The notes beneath the pieces are model-generated. The model did not search any database. It was not told where the DNA came from and saw only the letters and a list, made by a program, of their open reading frames with translations. A stretch of 34,147 bases of DNA from a virus. The DNA is taken from positions 1 through 34,147 of the IMG/VR virus record IMGVR_UViG_3300009527_000143; one strand, given 5' to 3'. The stretch's first letter is position 1, and each line of letters opens with the position of its first letter. Position numbers and translations under genes: made by a program. This document shows positions 23,701 to 31,796 of this stretch, one piece after another.

Positions 23701-26025
23701 TTGACTGATACTTTATTCAATGTCAGAGACAACGATTCTGCATCATTCTTTATTGATACATCATTCTCTGGGATAGAGACTCTCAACGAATATAAAATAG
23801 CAGTAAGTGGTGATGGATATATAAATTATTCAGATATAGTAAGCTCTGATGTTATAGATGGACGTGTGCAATTCTATACTGATGCGGATCGTTTTCCCAG
23901 CATCAAAAGAAACACATATAATTTATTGAATATAGCATTAGTAGGAAATATTCATAAAAAAGTAGATGGAAGTTCTTGCTCATATTCTCAAGTTTTTTCA
24001 ACAAATTGGATTCCTGTAACAGCTTTTGATGGACCAGACCTAGAATTGTTCTATCCTCGCAATATTTTTACAACAGGTGAAACTGTTAGCGCAATCAATG
24101 TTACTCAAGAATTTCCTAATAGCTACACCAACTTCATTTTTGATGATGGCAATGGTAATATTACTTCAGGCTATTCTTATCAAGACACTATTACTGCATC
24201 ATATAACACTGATGGAATATATTCTCAATCTCTAACAGGTATAGGACCAGAGAGTTCTGCATCCTATACTTGGGAAGACGTAATAGTAATAAAATCTAGC
24301 TTTGAGGAATATGATGCTACAGTAGACCGCATTTTCCCAGAAGATGTTAAATTACCTAATTCGTGCAAAGACATAGAAATACTACCTAATAGTTGGCAAT
24401 GGAAAGAGAATGTCAATTCTTCTATATCTTCTGTTATGAAAAATATTTCAAGTTTAACAAGTGATTGTTTCTCTTGGTCAATCAACAATCCCAAACATAA
24501 TATAGGTTACATACTAGAAGACCGTGGAAATTTACGCTGGAAATATACTAATAATTTTGCCACAGAAAATACATTACTGTCCAATTACATAGGATTTATA
24601 GAAATAGATAACAACCTACTATTTTTCACTAAAGATAAAATAAAAGTAGTAAAAAATGACTATAAATTAACCACAATAAAAACCTTCACCAAAATAACAG
24701 ATGGTGAAAAATTCAATAATATTAAATCAATGTGCTATATTCCAGAAACTAATAAATTACTAGTAGTTGATGGGAACAATATCTACGTATTTGATTATTC
24801 GACTACTAATATTTCGCTCACACATTATTGGGGAGGAGAGGGAACTGTCACCAGTAAATCTGAAATCAATAATCCGACAGACAGCATATCTCTTAATGGC
24901 AATATTTATATAACTGATTCTGATAGTAATAATATTAAGATATACAACAAATATCTGAACTGGATTGATAGTTTATCTTATGTCGGCTGGTCAGAAAATA
25001 ATAAACCTGTCTCTACTGCTATTATGGATGGTAAATATTATGTCATCACTACCAATGGAGATATTGATATTTTTGAAACTTCTACTAAAGCTCATATTAA
25101 GAGTATTAAATCAGTGATAGGAATTAAAATAAGAAAAAATCCTGATAGCGAAGATTTCTTACAAATAATTTCTGACGGTTTTATATATAATTTAGACAGC
25201 AATGGTAAAATATATTCAAAGTGGCAATGTGGTAGTGCTAAAGAACTAATTTTTCAAAATAAAGAGATTTTTATTCTTACAGACAAAACATTAGAAAAAT
25301 ATATAAACTACATTGAATCAGGAAGTGTATTAACCTCAGAGCCGACTTTTGCGGACTTAAATAGCTTCAATATAGTCCAAGACGAATTTAACAGTTCATT
25401 TGTTTGGAACGATGTATTTGTCAAACTACATCAAAATTGCTTAGCACTGCATGAACAGATATCTAAAAAATTCACAACATATCTTGATGAAAATGAAAAC
25501 TTCCATCATTATTCTGTAGAGCCTATAACATTAGATGAAATTCATATATTAGAACCAATGCAGTTGCTAGGTAATAATGAAATTGTTTCATGGGAAACTA
25601 TTAACCGCAATTTTTCTATAATTTGCGGTAACTTAGAAAAATTACGTAAAATGGTGGACGTCAGAATATCTAGAACAGATTCATCATTTTGTTGGACATG
25701 GAAAAATCTAAGGATAGATAATAGTCAAAATCTTTCTTCTAATAAAAGACCGTATTCATTCGTAGAAATAGACTCCGAGGCACTAACTCATAGCTCAGAA
25801 CTATCTTCACTTTCTTGGAAAGATGCTAGAAACACTGGATGCGGATATGAGAGTAATCATATGCCAATTTGCTGGACTTGGGAAAATATGTCATGTAATT
25901 GTATTTGGCCAGTGTCATGGGATCAAATGGAATGTGATGAATACCTACATAAGACATGGGAAGAATTAGAAGAAAGTTGTTGTGCTGTTCCTGTTAAAAG
26001 ATTTGACAACTGCATAGAAAAATAA
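20800..26025 (+). CDS. Giant virion protein, probable tail fibre or baseplate protein
   Basis: A 1741-residue protein without signal peptide or membrane helix. The first ~1200 residues are Ser/Thr/Asn-rich beta sequence with Ig/PKD-like stretches (for example NSYTNFIFDDGNGNITSGYS). Residues about 1265-1515 look like a beta propeller of NHL/WD type, with repeats such as NNIYVFDYSTTN and NIYITDSDSNNIKIYN. The C-terminus carries repeated Ser-x-x-Trp-x-x-hydrophobic motifs: VSWETI, CWTWKNL, LSWKDA, CWTWENM, VSWDQM, KTWEEL, and ends Cys-rich. It is the last gene of the rightward cluster, followed by a hairpin terminator. Likely late-expressed and involved in host recognition; the exact position in the particle is unknown. 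Confidence 0.7.
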   Translation: MILDRVEKLASFPYEHIGVFVNPNVEPQANIRMGIKVRSNDWEYNRPNLKWTADSWKRAGEVSELLNSPTLSSYYDTDLTGEYFQTGTHIDLPDTFPLFYETFEIPNHHLILQFRAGASALSVFPEAPYPKISSLGNNIITVSGCKLPLTGLEGDLSISEFRRDYVNPDDLEELDLCNIYAHTHNYTGPSGTVYQMWDDFYLSPSRESYVIQTQANNSPTRVINNKILTNQKIIPETFSLTFPVSCASAELPFIYTASYWKTQNVASVQYHFLTGGDVEEFGQILNQATLSNPGKIHAIDLKNGFFVPKGGEIIASYQVSSLPYIESTNPALFVHGVSAASSNNFFTISSQESPYFYNYKFYTNYDDNSIQDTDAFTIHYHPEINIEQNESSSVNASITMIDNFYQTELSIDDPSSKIKWKYSEEIHDPSLSAMDLGTGQIYTENQWMPASAEVKFFGDGRANRYLLTPTVSSFQDDIWYPDDFSFILNKENADINLQASSTGPNFTIVNANIFPNFDSTKLVKWNVEPADNIRLYHNFGELQLENDGISIIPEIANEFQINETVSANSLSIIVDNLGVLPTKISLSSEEYETSAFTIWYPVKESFDNLRLQLSAETDDYHRVQEIALSAFYVKNEMLYPAPESGSILWKETNNDPRGESELYTKDYETRIFENASYPLIKKTSVINSKIDMDEATSSPRNIVYLYKALCNGQKPNSDETYSIEDGISISLRQYPANVGITASLTSSNGDVFTTDSISNYIVNDSSVTVSAEAITADFRSITELVWNIEGITSTGPTAEFTLAGSSICFDISALSAAPVNTNFGEYHFSDSYCLYKIGTNYPEMDYIAFPKNMYFPLRALGIDDDSSYLFSEGLTGLNGCINTVEISATEGFDKYEYFVGDVSALSNSHTIILTANNDGPVVVNGYNNIFPKENSLSVYNSISSDNTTYLKEDYLNIEITAFPTTLTLTDTLFNVRDNDSASFFIDTSFSGIETLNEYKIAVSGDGYINYSDIVSSDVIDGRVQFYTDADRFPSIKRNTYNLLNIALVGNIHKKVDGSSCSYSQVFSTNWIPVTAFDGPDLELFYPRNIFTTGETVSAINVTQEFPNSYTNFIFDDGNGNITSGYSYQDTITASYNTDGIYSQSLTGIGPESSASYTWEDVIVIKSSFEEYDATVDRIFPEDVKLPNSCKDIEILPNSWQWKENVNSSISSVMKNISSLTSDCFSWSINNPKHNIGYILEDRGNLRWKYTNNFATENTLLSNYIGFIEIDNNLLFFTKDKIKVVKNDYKLTTIKTFTKITDGEKFNNIKSMCYIPETNKLLVVDGNNIYVFDYSTTNISLTHYWGGEGTVTSKSEINNPTDSISLNGNIYITDSDSNNIKIYNKYLNWIDSLSYVGWSENNKPVSTAIMDGKYYVITTNGDIDIFETSTKAHIKSIKSVIGIKIRKNPDSEDFLQIISDGFIYNLDSNGKIYSKWQCGSAKELIFQNKEIFILTDKTLEKYINYIESGSVLTSEPTFADLNSFNIVQDEFNSSFVWNDVFVKLHQNCLALHEQISKKFTTYLDENENFHHYSVEPITLDEIHILEPMQLLGNNEIVSWETINRNFSIICGNLEKLRKMVDVRISRTDSSFCWTWKNLRIDNSQNLSSNKRPYSFVEIDSEALTHSSELSSLSWKDARNTGCGYESNHMPICWTWENMSCNCIWPVSWDQMECDEYLHKTWEELEESCCAVPVKRFDNCIEK

Positions 26026-26028
26026 AAA

Positions 26029-26063
26029 AAGTCCATGACAATTAGATTAATTGTCATGGACTT
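26029..26063. terminator. Bidirectional hairpin terminator
   Basis: Perfect 16-base arms (26029-26044, 26048-26063) with a 3-base loop. An A run precedes the left arm and TTATT follows the right arm. It lies between the convergent giant gene (stop 26025) and the MYG1-like gene (stop 26089) and can serve both. Confidence 0.85.
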
Positions 26064-26088
26064 ATTACCATAATCTACTAATTAATGT

Positions 26089-26931
26089 TCACATCGCATC
26101 TATTATTTTTCTATAATCACCTGTAAATCCTATTAAAAATCCGCTCTGATGAACAAAATAAACTCCTTCGCAATTTTTAGCATTAAGAAAATTTAATTCA
26201 CCTTTTCGGACTAATCTAAAATTATCAACAGAATTTCGATAATCTCTGTTGTATATAATATCAACAGAATTATCATTCTCATAGTGCTTCATAGCAAGGA
26301 CAGACAATTGTTCAAATTCATCTTTATTAAAGACAGTATAGTCAATTACTTTATATTCATTATAAACACTAATATTACTCGCATTATTGAGAATTTCTAA
26401 GGTTTTCTCATATTTGTCATGATTGGCAATTATACTGTAACCAATTCCTATCATAACTCCATATAAATAATCACCGTGTTCTACTGTGCTCCTAGAAGAA
26501 AATATTTGTATCATATAATCTTGAATAGGATTTGATATATCATCAATAGATGCAGTAGAATTTATACTTTTCATCGCTGCCACTGGTCCACAATGGTCAA
26601 AAGTCTCAACAAATGAAATCCATGGAAGAGACTTATAATTTCGCATCCCATAATACTCCAAAACCTGAGTAAAGGCACAGACCTTACCTCCAGTAATTTG
26701 ATGGTGGTCAAAATTTTTATTTTCTGGCTCATGTCTTCTTCCGAAGTCAATTACAAATGCATTAGGATCATCTAATTGTTCTTCTGAAGGATGAGATTGT
26801 CTCAATACTTTAGGAACCAGACCATCATAATTACATTTAGCTAATACTACACAACATGCTAGAAAATCATCTAAATGCGCAGTTTTATCATGAGTAACTA
26901 TGTTAATGTCGTATATACTTTTAGTTTTCAT
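26089..26931 (-). CDS. MYG1-like DHH-type phosphoesterase (UPF0160)
   Basis: A 280-residue protein with the metal motifs of the MYG1/UPF0160 family, a branch of DHH phosphoesterases: VTHDKTAHLDDFLACCV (12-28), AFVIDFGRRHEPENKNFDHH (58-77) with the DHH, and ETFDHCGP near 112. Human MYG1 is an RNA exonuclease; bacterial and phage members are little studied. The protein is somewhat shorter than eukaryotic MYG1. It is the last gene of the leftward NAD-related cluster but is separated from NAMPT by a terminator-like hairpin. Its A-T-rich upstream TATATT lies five bases before the ATG. Confidence 0.75.
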   Translation of the reverse strand: MKTKSIYDINIVTHDKTAHLDDFLACCVVLAKCNYDGLVPKVLRQSHPSEEQLDDPNAFVIDFGRRHEPENKNFDHHQITGGKVCAFTQVLEYYGMRNYKSLPWISFVETFDHCGPVAAMKSINSTASIDDISNPIQDYMIQIFSSRSTVEHGDYLYGVMIGIGYSIIANHDKYEKTLEILNNASNISVYNEYKVIDYTVFNKDEFEQLSVLAMKHYENDNSVDIIYNRDYRNSVDNFRLVRKGELNFLNAKNCEGVYFVHQSGFLIGFTGDYRKIIDAM

Positions 26932-26958
26932 TATTCAATATATTTGATTTATCACTAT

Positions 26959-26992
26959 AAAAGGACGTTCTGCCTATGCAGAACGTCCTTTT
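26959..26992. terminator. Hairpin terminator after the NAMPT-like gene
   Basis: Perfect 15-base arms (26959-26973, 26978-26992) with loop CTAT, starting AAAA and ending TTTT. Located 13 bases beyond the NAMPT-like stop and upstream of the MYG1-like gene. It would reduce leftward read-through. Confidence 0.8.
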
Positions 26993-27004
26993 ATTCATTA
27001 CCAT

Positions 27005-28495
27005 CTATTCATTATTAGTCAATCTCTTTCTAATATCGGAAAGAGTCCAATCTTTGACAAGAACACCGTCTTCAAAAACAGGTTTCAATTCACCACCAGA
27101 TTCTTCTTCCCATGAACACTGATCTTTCAGAACATATTCATTATTAATTCTATCAACACGAAGAAGACCTTTAGCAGATTTTTTTGTTCCAGAATCAGTA
27201 ATAGGATCTTTGAACATCTCTCTAAATTCCCCATTTACTATTCCGGCAGTGGCTTTACATGCCCAAGAAAGAGTATCTCTAGTTATGCCATATAAATATG
27301 CGCCACTACCAATTCCGAAAAAACAGGTATTTGCTGCAAAACCCATTTCTTCTAACTTGGAAAGTATTTTATCCAACATTGGCATAGAAATAGCCTCACC
27401 ATACAATAGTCCGATAGATGGATGCAATTCTTTATAACCTTTACTATTAACACTTCCTCCAAAAATTTCCCATAGCAATTGAACACACCCTTTGTTTTGA
27501 GGACTTCCGATTGGTTCGTCTGGATCTCCACAAATAATCTCTAAAGGTGTCTTAGGTGATGAGTCTGGACGAATGACCACTTTTCCATTTCTATGAATAA
27601 TACTATCTTTGAGTCGTGGAAGATAATCAGTAATAACCTGCCACAAATTCCAAGTGTCACTAACTAATGATAAAATCCCTTCTGGGAATGTTTCAGTAAT
27701 CCATTTCTGATAATTCTGAAATTCATTCTCCTTTTTTCCAGCACATACACAAGCATGTTCGTTAGCAATAACTCCACCACCGATATACTCTTTTTCGGAA
27801 TCAGCATTATAATAATCCTCTAAAAAATCAATAGCAGGAATATTGTCAGTTCCAGTCAGACTTAGCAAGTGTCCAGCACCTGACATACAAGCATCTTGCA
27901 TAGACCTATTTCCTCTAAGTTGAAAATCGTGAAGGCTGTAGTTTACAAAGGACGTATCATCACAAGTCTTTCTAGCATGTTTCACGGAAATGAGCTTATA
28001 TCGTCTAGCTAACGTGGCACTAGTAGACGCAGACCACACTAGATTTGATACAGCATCCTCAATATAATTTACTAACCAAAAATAACCTTTCTTAGTTTCT
28101 CTGATAGTTAAGAATGGCACTCCAGCATTGATACATTCACCTTCTGGAATAGCCTTAATAAGAATAGGCAAATAACCTAAATCATGCAGATCTTCAATAT
28201 GCTTAGTATCCACAATATTTTTACCTAGTGAAGTATCCATGCGGCGTTTATATTTTTTAATAACCGCATCTTTAGGTTTACTAAAAAATTCAGCGTTCCA
28301 AAGATCAATGAGGAAATATTTTATCATGTATTGCAATCCAAAAACTACAATTTTGTCATCAATACCATCAACCTTCGGAAGATACTTTGTTGAACGCGGG
28401 GTGAAATTCTCGTATAGAAGTTCAGTGCCTTCTTCATGGAATTTAATTCGATTAGTCTTATAGAAGTCTACTGCATGTAGTGGATTTAGTTTCAT
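27005..28495 (-). CDS. Nicotinamide phosphoribosyltransferase-like enzyme (NAMPT/Namat)
   Basis: A 496-residue protein, near the 491 of human NAMPT. Visible landmarks: N-terminal HAVDFYKTNR, YSLHDFQLRGNRSMQDA, IANEHACVCAGKKENEF with the expected catalytic His, SLVSDTWNLWQVI, VVIRPDSSPKTPLEI, FGIGSGAYLYGITRDTLSWACKAT and KDPITDSGTKKSAKG. NAMPT joins nicotinamide to PRPP to make NMN. In the phage NARP1 pathway a homologue joins nicotinamide to ADP-ribose-pyrophosphate to make NAD+ directly. Both need a PRPP-synthetase-like partner, which is encoded at 30123-31055. ATG 28495 is chosen because the TTG extension has no homology. Confidence 0.92.
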   Translation of the reverse strand: MKLNPLHAVDFYKTNRIKFHEEGTELLYENFTPRSTKYLPKVDGIDDKIVVFGLQYMIKYFLIDLWNAEFFSKPKDAVIKKYKRRMDTSLGKNIVDTKHIEDLHDLGYLPILIKAIPEGECINAGVPFLTIRETKKGYFWLVNYIEDAVSNLVWSASTSATLARRYKLISVKHARKTCDDTSFVNYSLHDFQLRGNRSMQDACMSGAGHLLSLTGTDNIPAIDFLEDYYNADSEKEYIGGGVIANEHACVCAGKKENEFQNYQKWITETFPEGILSLVSDTWNLWQVITDYLPRLKDSIIHRNGKVVIRPDSSPKTPLEIICGDPDEPIGSPQNKGCVQLLWEIFGGSVNSKGYKELHPSIGLLYGEAISMPMLDKILSKLEEMGFAANTCFFGIGSGAYLYGITRDTLSWACKATAGIVNGEFREMFKDPITDSGTKKSAKGLLRVDRINNEYVLKDQCSWEEESGGELKPVFEDGVLVKDWTLSDIRKRLTNNE

Positions 28496-28527
28496 AGAGT
28501 CATATATTAGCACATAGAGCACCAATG

Positions 28528-28944
28528 TCAATCTGTTTCTTTAAGATTTATATCATCCACCAATCTTCTCAGAGTTTCATAAGCAGATGCAAGACCTGCT
28601 CTATCATCTAATAGTATATTGTAGTAAATTTTACCACAATTACCATATGGTAGCGGAAATGGATTTTGATTAATTGCTGAAGGAATTATATTAAGTTCAT
28701 CTTTCCAATAATCAAGAATAGTCTTCCATCGTTCTTGACGGCTAGCAGTATAAACCACAATATAAAAACCTAATCTATGGCATTCTTGAATAAGACCTAT
28801 TACATCAGAATGATCATGACCGCGTTTATGAAAATCATATACAGTATCATCATGATCTACGGCAATTATAATTTTTTTATGTTTTTGATATTCCGCATAT
28901 AACCTATCAAAAGCAACATCAGAATTTAGATAATTATTTTTCAT
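28528..28944 (-). CDS. HAD-superfamily phosphatase
   Basis: A 138-residue minimal HAD hydrolase. Motif I is AVDHDDTVYD with nucleophile Asp30 and acid Asp32; motif II is VVYTASRQER; the end YYNILLDDRAGL supplies the acidic motif. A cap domain is absent, as in small polynucleotide or sugar phosphatases. It lies in the cluster with the NAMPT-like and PRPP-synthetase-like genes, so a nucleotide-sugar or NAD-related substrate is conceivable. The substrate is not deducible. Confidence 0.8.
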   Translation of the reverse strand: MKNNYLNSDVAFDRLYAEYQKHKKIIIAVDHDDTVYDFHKRGHDHSDVIGLIQECHRLGFYIVVYTASRQERWKTILDYWKDELNIIPSAINQNPFPLPYGNCGKIYYNILLDDRAGLASAYETLRRLVDDINLKETD

Positions 28945-28945
28945 A

Positions 28946-29638
28946 TTAACACCAATAAGAATAAATCATAGGTCGTAGAGAGTATACAGTAAGCGAGTCT
29001 TTGAAAACATTTGCGGCCCTACAAAATAATCTTATGTTATAGGGAATTTCTGGAATCACATCATTTTTCCATTCATCCACAGACATACCGAATTTAGAGG
29101 CTTGCTCCTCAGCACATTCAGACGCCCAGCGATCAATAGGATAGCATTTTACAAAACTGCCATTCTTTCTATTCACATACCTCATGTAAGGATATATACC
29201 ATTAGCAACTCCATCAGTTTCTATCATAGTTACACTATCTTTCTCGCTACCTAATAGATAATAATCCAAAGTATCATTGAATCTATACCAATCTTTATGA
29301 AAGCAATCTACAAATACCATAGGACCACTTTCCTGTTCCGAGAGATAACCGGAAAATTTCAAAACATCAGATACATATATGTCATTTATAGATTCTTCAT
29401 TATTTTTATACCATCCAACTTTATCTATTTTTGCCTTAAAATGTATGATTTCAAACCAATCTGAACATGATGGATTATTTTCGTTTGAAGAAAAATCTAG
29501 TGCATTTATTTCTCTCATTTGAGGAAGATAATCTTTATTGTATAAAGATTCCCAAAAATCTTCTGAAAACCTAGAATCTTTTTCATATTCAACATCAGTT
29601 AAACCATATCCCATCGCTACATGTATTCTATTTCCCAT
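28946..29638 (-). CDS. Unknown protein, 230 residues
   Basis: A soluble Tyr/Trp-rich protein with MGNRIHVAMGYGLTDVEYE at the start and FRFND-like acidic-aromatic stretches. There is no signal peptide, membrane segment or catalytic motif I can name. It sits between YqeY (stop four bases upstream of this ATG) and the HAD gene (one base after this stop). Similar small aromatic-rich proteins are common in large phages. No family assigned. Confidence 0.7.
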   Translation of the reverse strand: MGNRIHVAMGYGLTDVEYEKDSRFSEDFWESLYNKDYLPQMREINALDFSSNENNPSCSDWFEIIHFKAKIDKVGWYKNNEESINDIYVSDVLKFSGYLSEQESGPMVFVDCFHKDWYRFNDTLDYYLLGSEKDSVTMIETDGVANGIYPYMRYVNRKNGSFVKCYPIDRWASECAEEQASKFGMSVDEWKNDVIPEIPYNIRLFCRAANVFKDSLTVYSLRPMIYSYWC

Positions 29639-29642
29639 AATT

Positions 29643-30101
29643 TTATTGCAATTTGTTCAATCTATCAGATACCAACTTTGAAATAATTTTACCATCTGCC
29701 TTTCCATCAGACCAAGTTGAAACTTCTTTAATTATTTTTCCCATTTCTTTTTTAGAAACATTAGGAATCTGCAATATAACTTCATCTATTTTAAGATTCA
29801 ACTGTTCTTCCGTCAATTCTTCGGGGACATATTGACCCAAATATTCAGCTTCTAGAATCTCCTTTGTAGCCAAATCTGGCCTACCTGCATTCGTATATAC
29901 AACAGAAGTATCTTTTCTTAGTGAGATTTGCTTTCTTACCAAACTAATAACCTCACCATCAGTCAATGGCTTAGAAAGATTGCCGTTTTTCTTTAGTGTC
30001 AAATTATTAATCTCAGTTATTAGGTTTCGCAGAACATTCTTACGAACAGTCTGATCATTTTTCATCGCATAAATTAAGTCATTTTTTATTCTAGTCTGCA
30101 T
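29643..30101 (-). CDS. yqeY: GatB/YqeY family protein
   Basis: A 152-residue protein matching the YqeY family in length and pattern: early DLIYAMKNDQTVRKNVLRNL, then LTDGEVISLVRKQISLRKDT, LATKEILEAEYLGQYVPEEL, and the end VSKKEMGKIIKEVS ... GKADGKIISKLV. YqeY resembles the tail domain of the GatB amidotransferase and may bind tRNA; its physiological role is unclear. A phage copy between NAD-related genes is unusual. Confidence 0.85.
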   Translation of the reverse strand: MQTRIKNDLIYAMKNDQTVRKNVLRNLITEINNLTLKKNGNLSKPLTDGEVISLVRKQISLRKDTSVVYTNAGRPDLATKEILEAEYLGQYVPEELTEEQLNLKIDEVILQIPNVSKKEMGKIIKEVSTWSDGKADGKIISKLVSDRLNKLQ

Positions 30102-30122
30102 AATATTTGTTTTATATTAAAA

Positions 30123-31055
30123 TTATCTATTGTTACTCAGTAAATTTTGAATAGAGATATTTGTTATGATTCCTTTGTCATTATATCCATTCATATTCCA
30201 TTTTCTACTATCAGTAGTATATATTTGGTCTATACCTGCATTTTTCAAATGGTTCAAATTAGCAACTCCTTCAAAATGAGATACCGCAAGAACAATTTTT
30301 CCAGCATTTTTAAGTTTCAATGCTGCGGATATTCCCATAAATGTTCCGCCATAAGACGCAATATCATCAAATATATAACAATTTTTTCCTTCTAAATCGT
30401 CTGCATAGACAATCGTTTCTAAAATTTTGCCAGTAGACAAATCTCTATTTTTATCACAGCGTATCAATTCAATATTATTCGCATGACTAATTCTAATACA
30501 TTTTTTATTAGCTCCTGCATCTGGTGAAATAATAAAGGAATTTTCACAATTAGCATCTTCTATAGTCAATACCTGTTTTGAAAATTGTAAATTAGAAACA
30601 ACTCTTGCATTATTTAGCAGCGCAGGAACCACATCGCTATGCGGGTCCAATACAACTACTTCAGAAAAATTCATACTATTGACCAAATCTGCATAAACCT
30701 TAGCAGTCAGTGATTCACCAGTATTACATACTCGGTCCTGTCTTGCCGCAGGAAAATATGGAATATACAAAGTTCCTAGTTTTATGTTGTTATTGGAACT
30801 AATAAGTGCTCTCTTGACAGCATCTACTGCCTGTAAAAGCAACATAAAAGAAGTATCGCCATAATACACATAATTTACATTTATAGAACAATGTTCATTA
30901 CCTTTCATAATAACATGCTCTCTGACTCTATCTGTAATATCTATAGTTATTCCTTGTTCGCCGCCCGGAAAGAACCAAGAATTATACGGAATTTCTAAAT
31001 AATTCTCACTAAAATATATTTTAATTGAACCTTCGTTTACAAATGTATCATTCAT
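30123..31055 (-). CDS. PRPP-synthetase-like enzyme (Prs or ADP-ribose-pyrophosphate synthetase)
   Basis: A 310-residue protein with the phosphoribosyl pyrophosphokinase layout: YIPYFPAARQDRV (98-110), VVLDPHSDVVPALL (134-147), SPDAGANKK (177-185) and the ribose-phosphate loop IFDDIASYGGTFMG (228-241). Canonical enzymes convert ribose-5-phosphate and ATP to PRPP. In NARP1 a related enzyme pyrophosphorylates ADP-ribose instead. The divergence of the ATP-site segment and the NAMPT-like gene in the same cluster make either activity possible. It leads the leftward cluster under a TTGACA/TATCAT promoter. Confidence 0.88.
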   Translation of the reverse strand: MNDTFVNEGSIKIYFSENYLEIPYNSWFFPGGEQGITIDITDRVREHVIMKGNEHCSINVNYVYYGDTSFMLLLQAVDAVKRALISSNNNIKLGTLYIPYFPAARQDRVCNTGESLTAKVYADLVNSMNFSEVVVLDPHSDVVPALLNNARVVSNLQFSKQVLTIEDANCENSFIISPDAGANKKCIRISHANNIELIRCDKNRDLSTGKILETIVYADDLEGKNCYIFDDIASYGGTFMGISAALKLKNAGKIVLAVSHFEGVANLNHLKNAGIDQIYTTDSRKWNMNGYNDKGIITNISIQNLLSNNR

Positions 31056-31060
31056 TCAGT

Positions 31061-31089
31061 ATGATAATCTGTTTCTACAACATTGTCAA
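31061..31089 (-). promoter_or_regulatory. Strong leaderless promoter of the NAD-related cluster
   Basis: On the minus strand a perfect TTGACA (31089-31084), 17 bases, and TATCAT (31066-31061) end five bases before ATG 31055. Its -35 overlaps that of the opposing promoter. Confidence 0.7.
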
Positions 31090-31111
31090 GCTGTTTTATA
31101 TCAATTAAATA
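31083..31111 (+). promoter_or_regulatory. Divergent promoter of the structural cluster
   Basis: TTGTCA (31083-31088), 17 bases, and TAAATA (31106-31111) end seven bases before ATG 31119. The TAAATA may instead be the core of a T4-late-like box (ATTAAATA). The -35 overlaps the one used leftward, in the partial palindrome TTGTCAA. Confidence 0.55.
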
Positions 31112-31118
31112 CTGAATA

Positions 31119-31796
31119 ATGAAATATACTTGCAAAACAGATGACTGTGATTTTGTCTATCCTATACTAGAGGGCGAAAATATAGGAGACTCATTGACTA
31201 GCATAAATTACAATTTTAGACAATTAGACATACAATTATGCAACATGGAAGATGATTTAGAAAACAACTTCCGTCCAGTTCAATTATCATTTGATGAAAA
31301 TTCAGAAAAATGGAAATCTGCTATAGATACATTCAGTGAACTGTCATCATGTCTCATAGAGAGTGCATCCAAAGTTCAGGAAATGAGCAGTTTTTGGTTA
31401 AAACCTATTACTATGGTTTATCCCTTCCCATTTTCTCCCAATACTAATATTTCTACTATTAAAGCATGGCTCGACGAAAACTTTCCTGTGCAAGGTGGTG
31501 AATGTTTCAATTATATTACAGGTCAACAACTTTATATTTTTTCTCCAGAATATTTTACAATAAATCGAAAAATAACAGGAAACAAAGGAGTAGGAAAACA
31601 ATCTGTCGTATTCAAATATACATGTTTTTGTATTGGAAGGGCAGAATATTCAAACCAAATTTCTAAAACGGTAGACTGTGGAGAAGTAAACCTAGAACTC
31701 AATGTGCCGGACCAATATATCAACAAATTTGTAGGCGTTAAATTTGAAGTATTGCCCAATCTACAATGGAGCACTGGAGAAGTTATATATGAGTAG
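31119..31796 (+). CDS. Probable virion protein, 225 residues
   Basis: A protein of mixed helical N-terminal half and beta-rich C-terminal half. The segment EKWKSAIDTFSELSS followed by FWLKPITMVYPFPF and STIKAWLDENF resembles AWRSNFQDLSS, YWLPNIGILYVKPF and DIEKWLDSNF in the next gene, so the two share a module. The end (VELNV-type strands, VKFEVLPNLQWSTGEVIY) looks like a beta-sandwich. A T4-late-like core before the ATG and location beside fibre genes suggest a structural role. No established family recognised. Confidence 0.65.
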   Translation: MKYTCKTDDCDFVYPILEGENIGDSLTSINYNFRQLDIQLCNMEDDLENNFRPVQLSFDENSEKWKSAIDTFSELSSCLIESASKVQEMSSFWLKPITMVYPFPFSPNTNISTIKAWLDENFPVQGGECFNYITGQQLYIFSPEYFTINRKITGNKGVGKQSVVFKYTCFCIGRAEYSNQISKTVDCGEVNLELNVPDQYINKFVGVKFEVLPNLQWSTGEVIYE

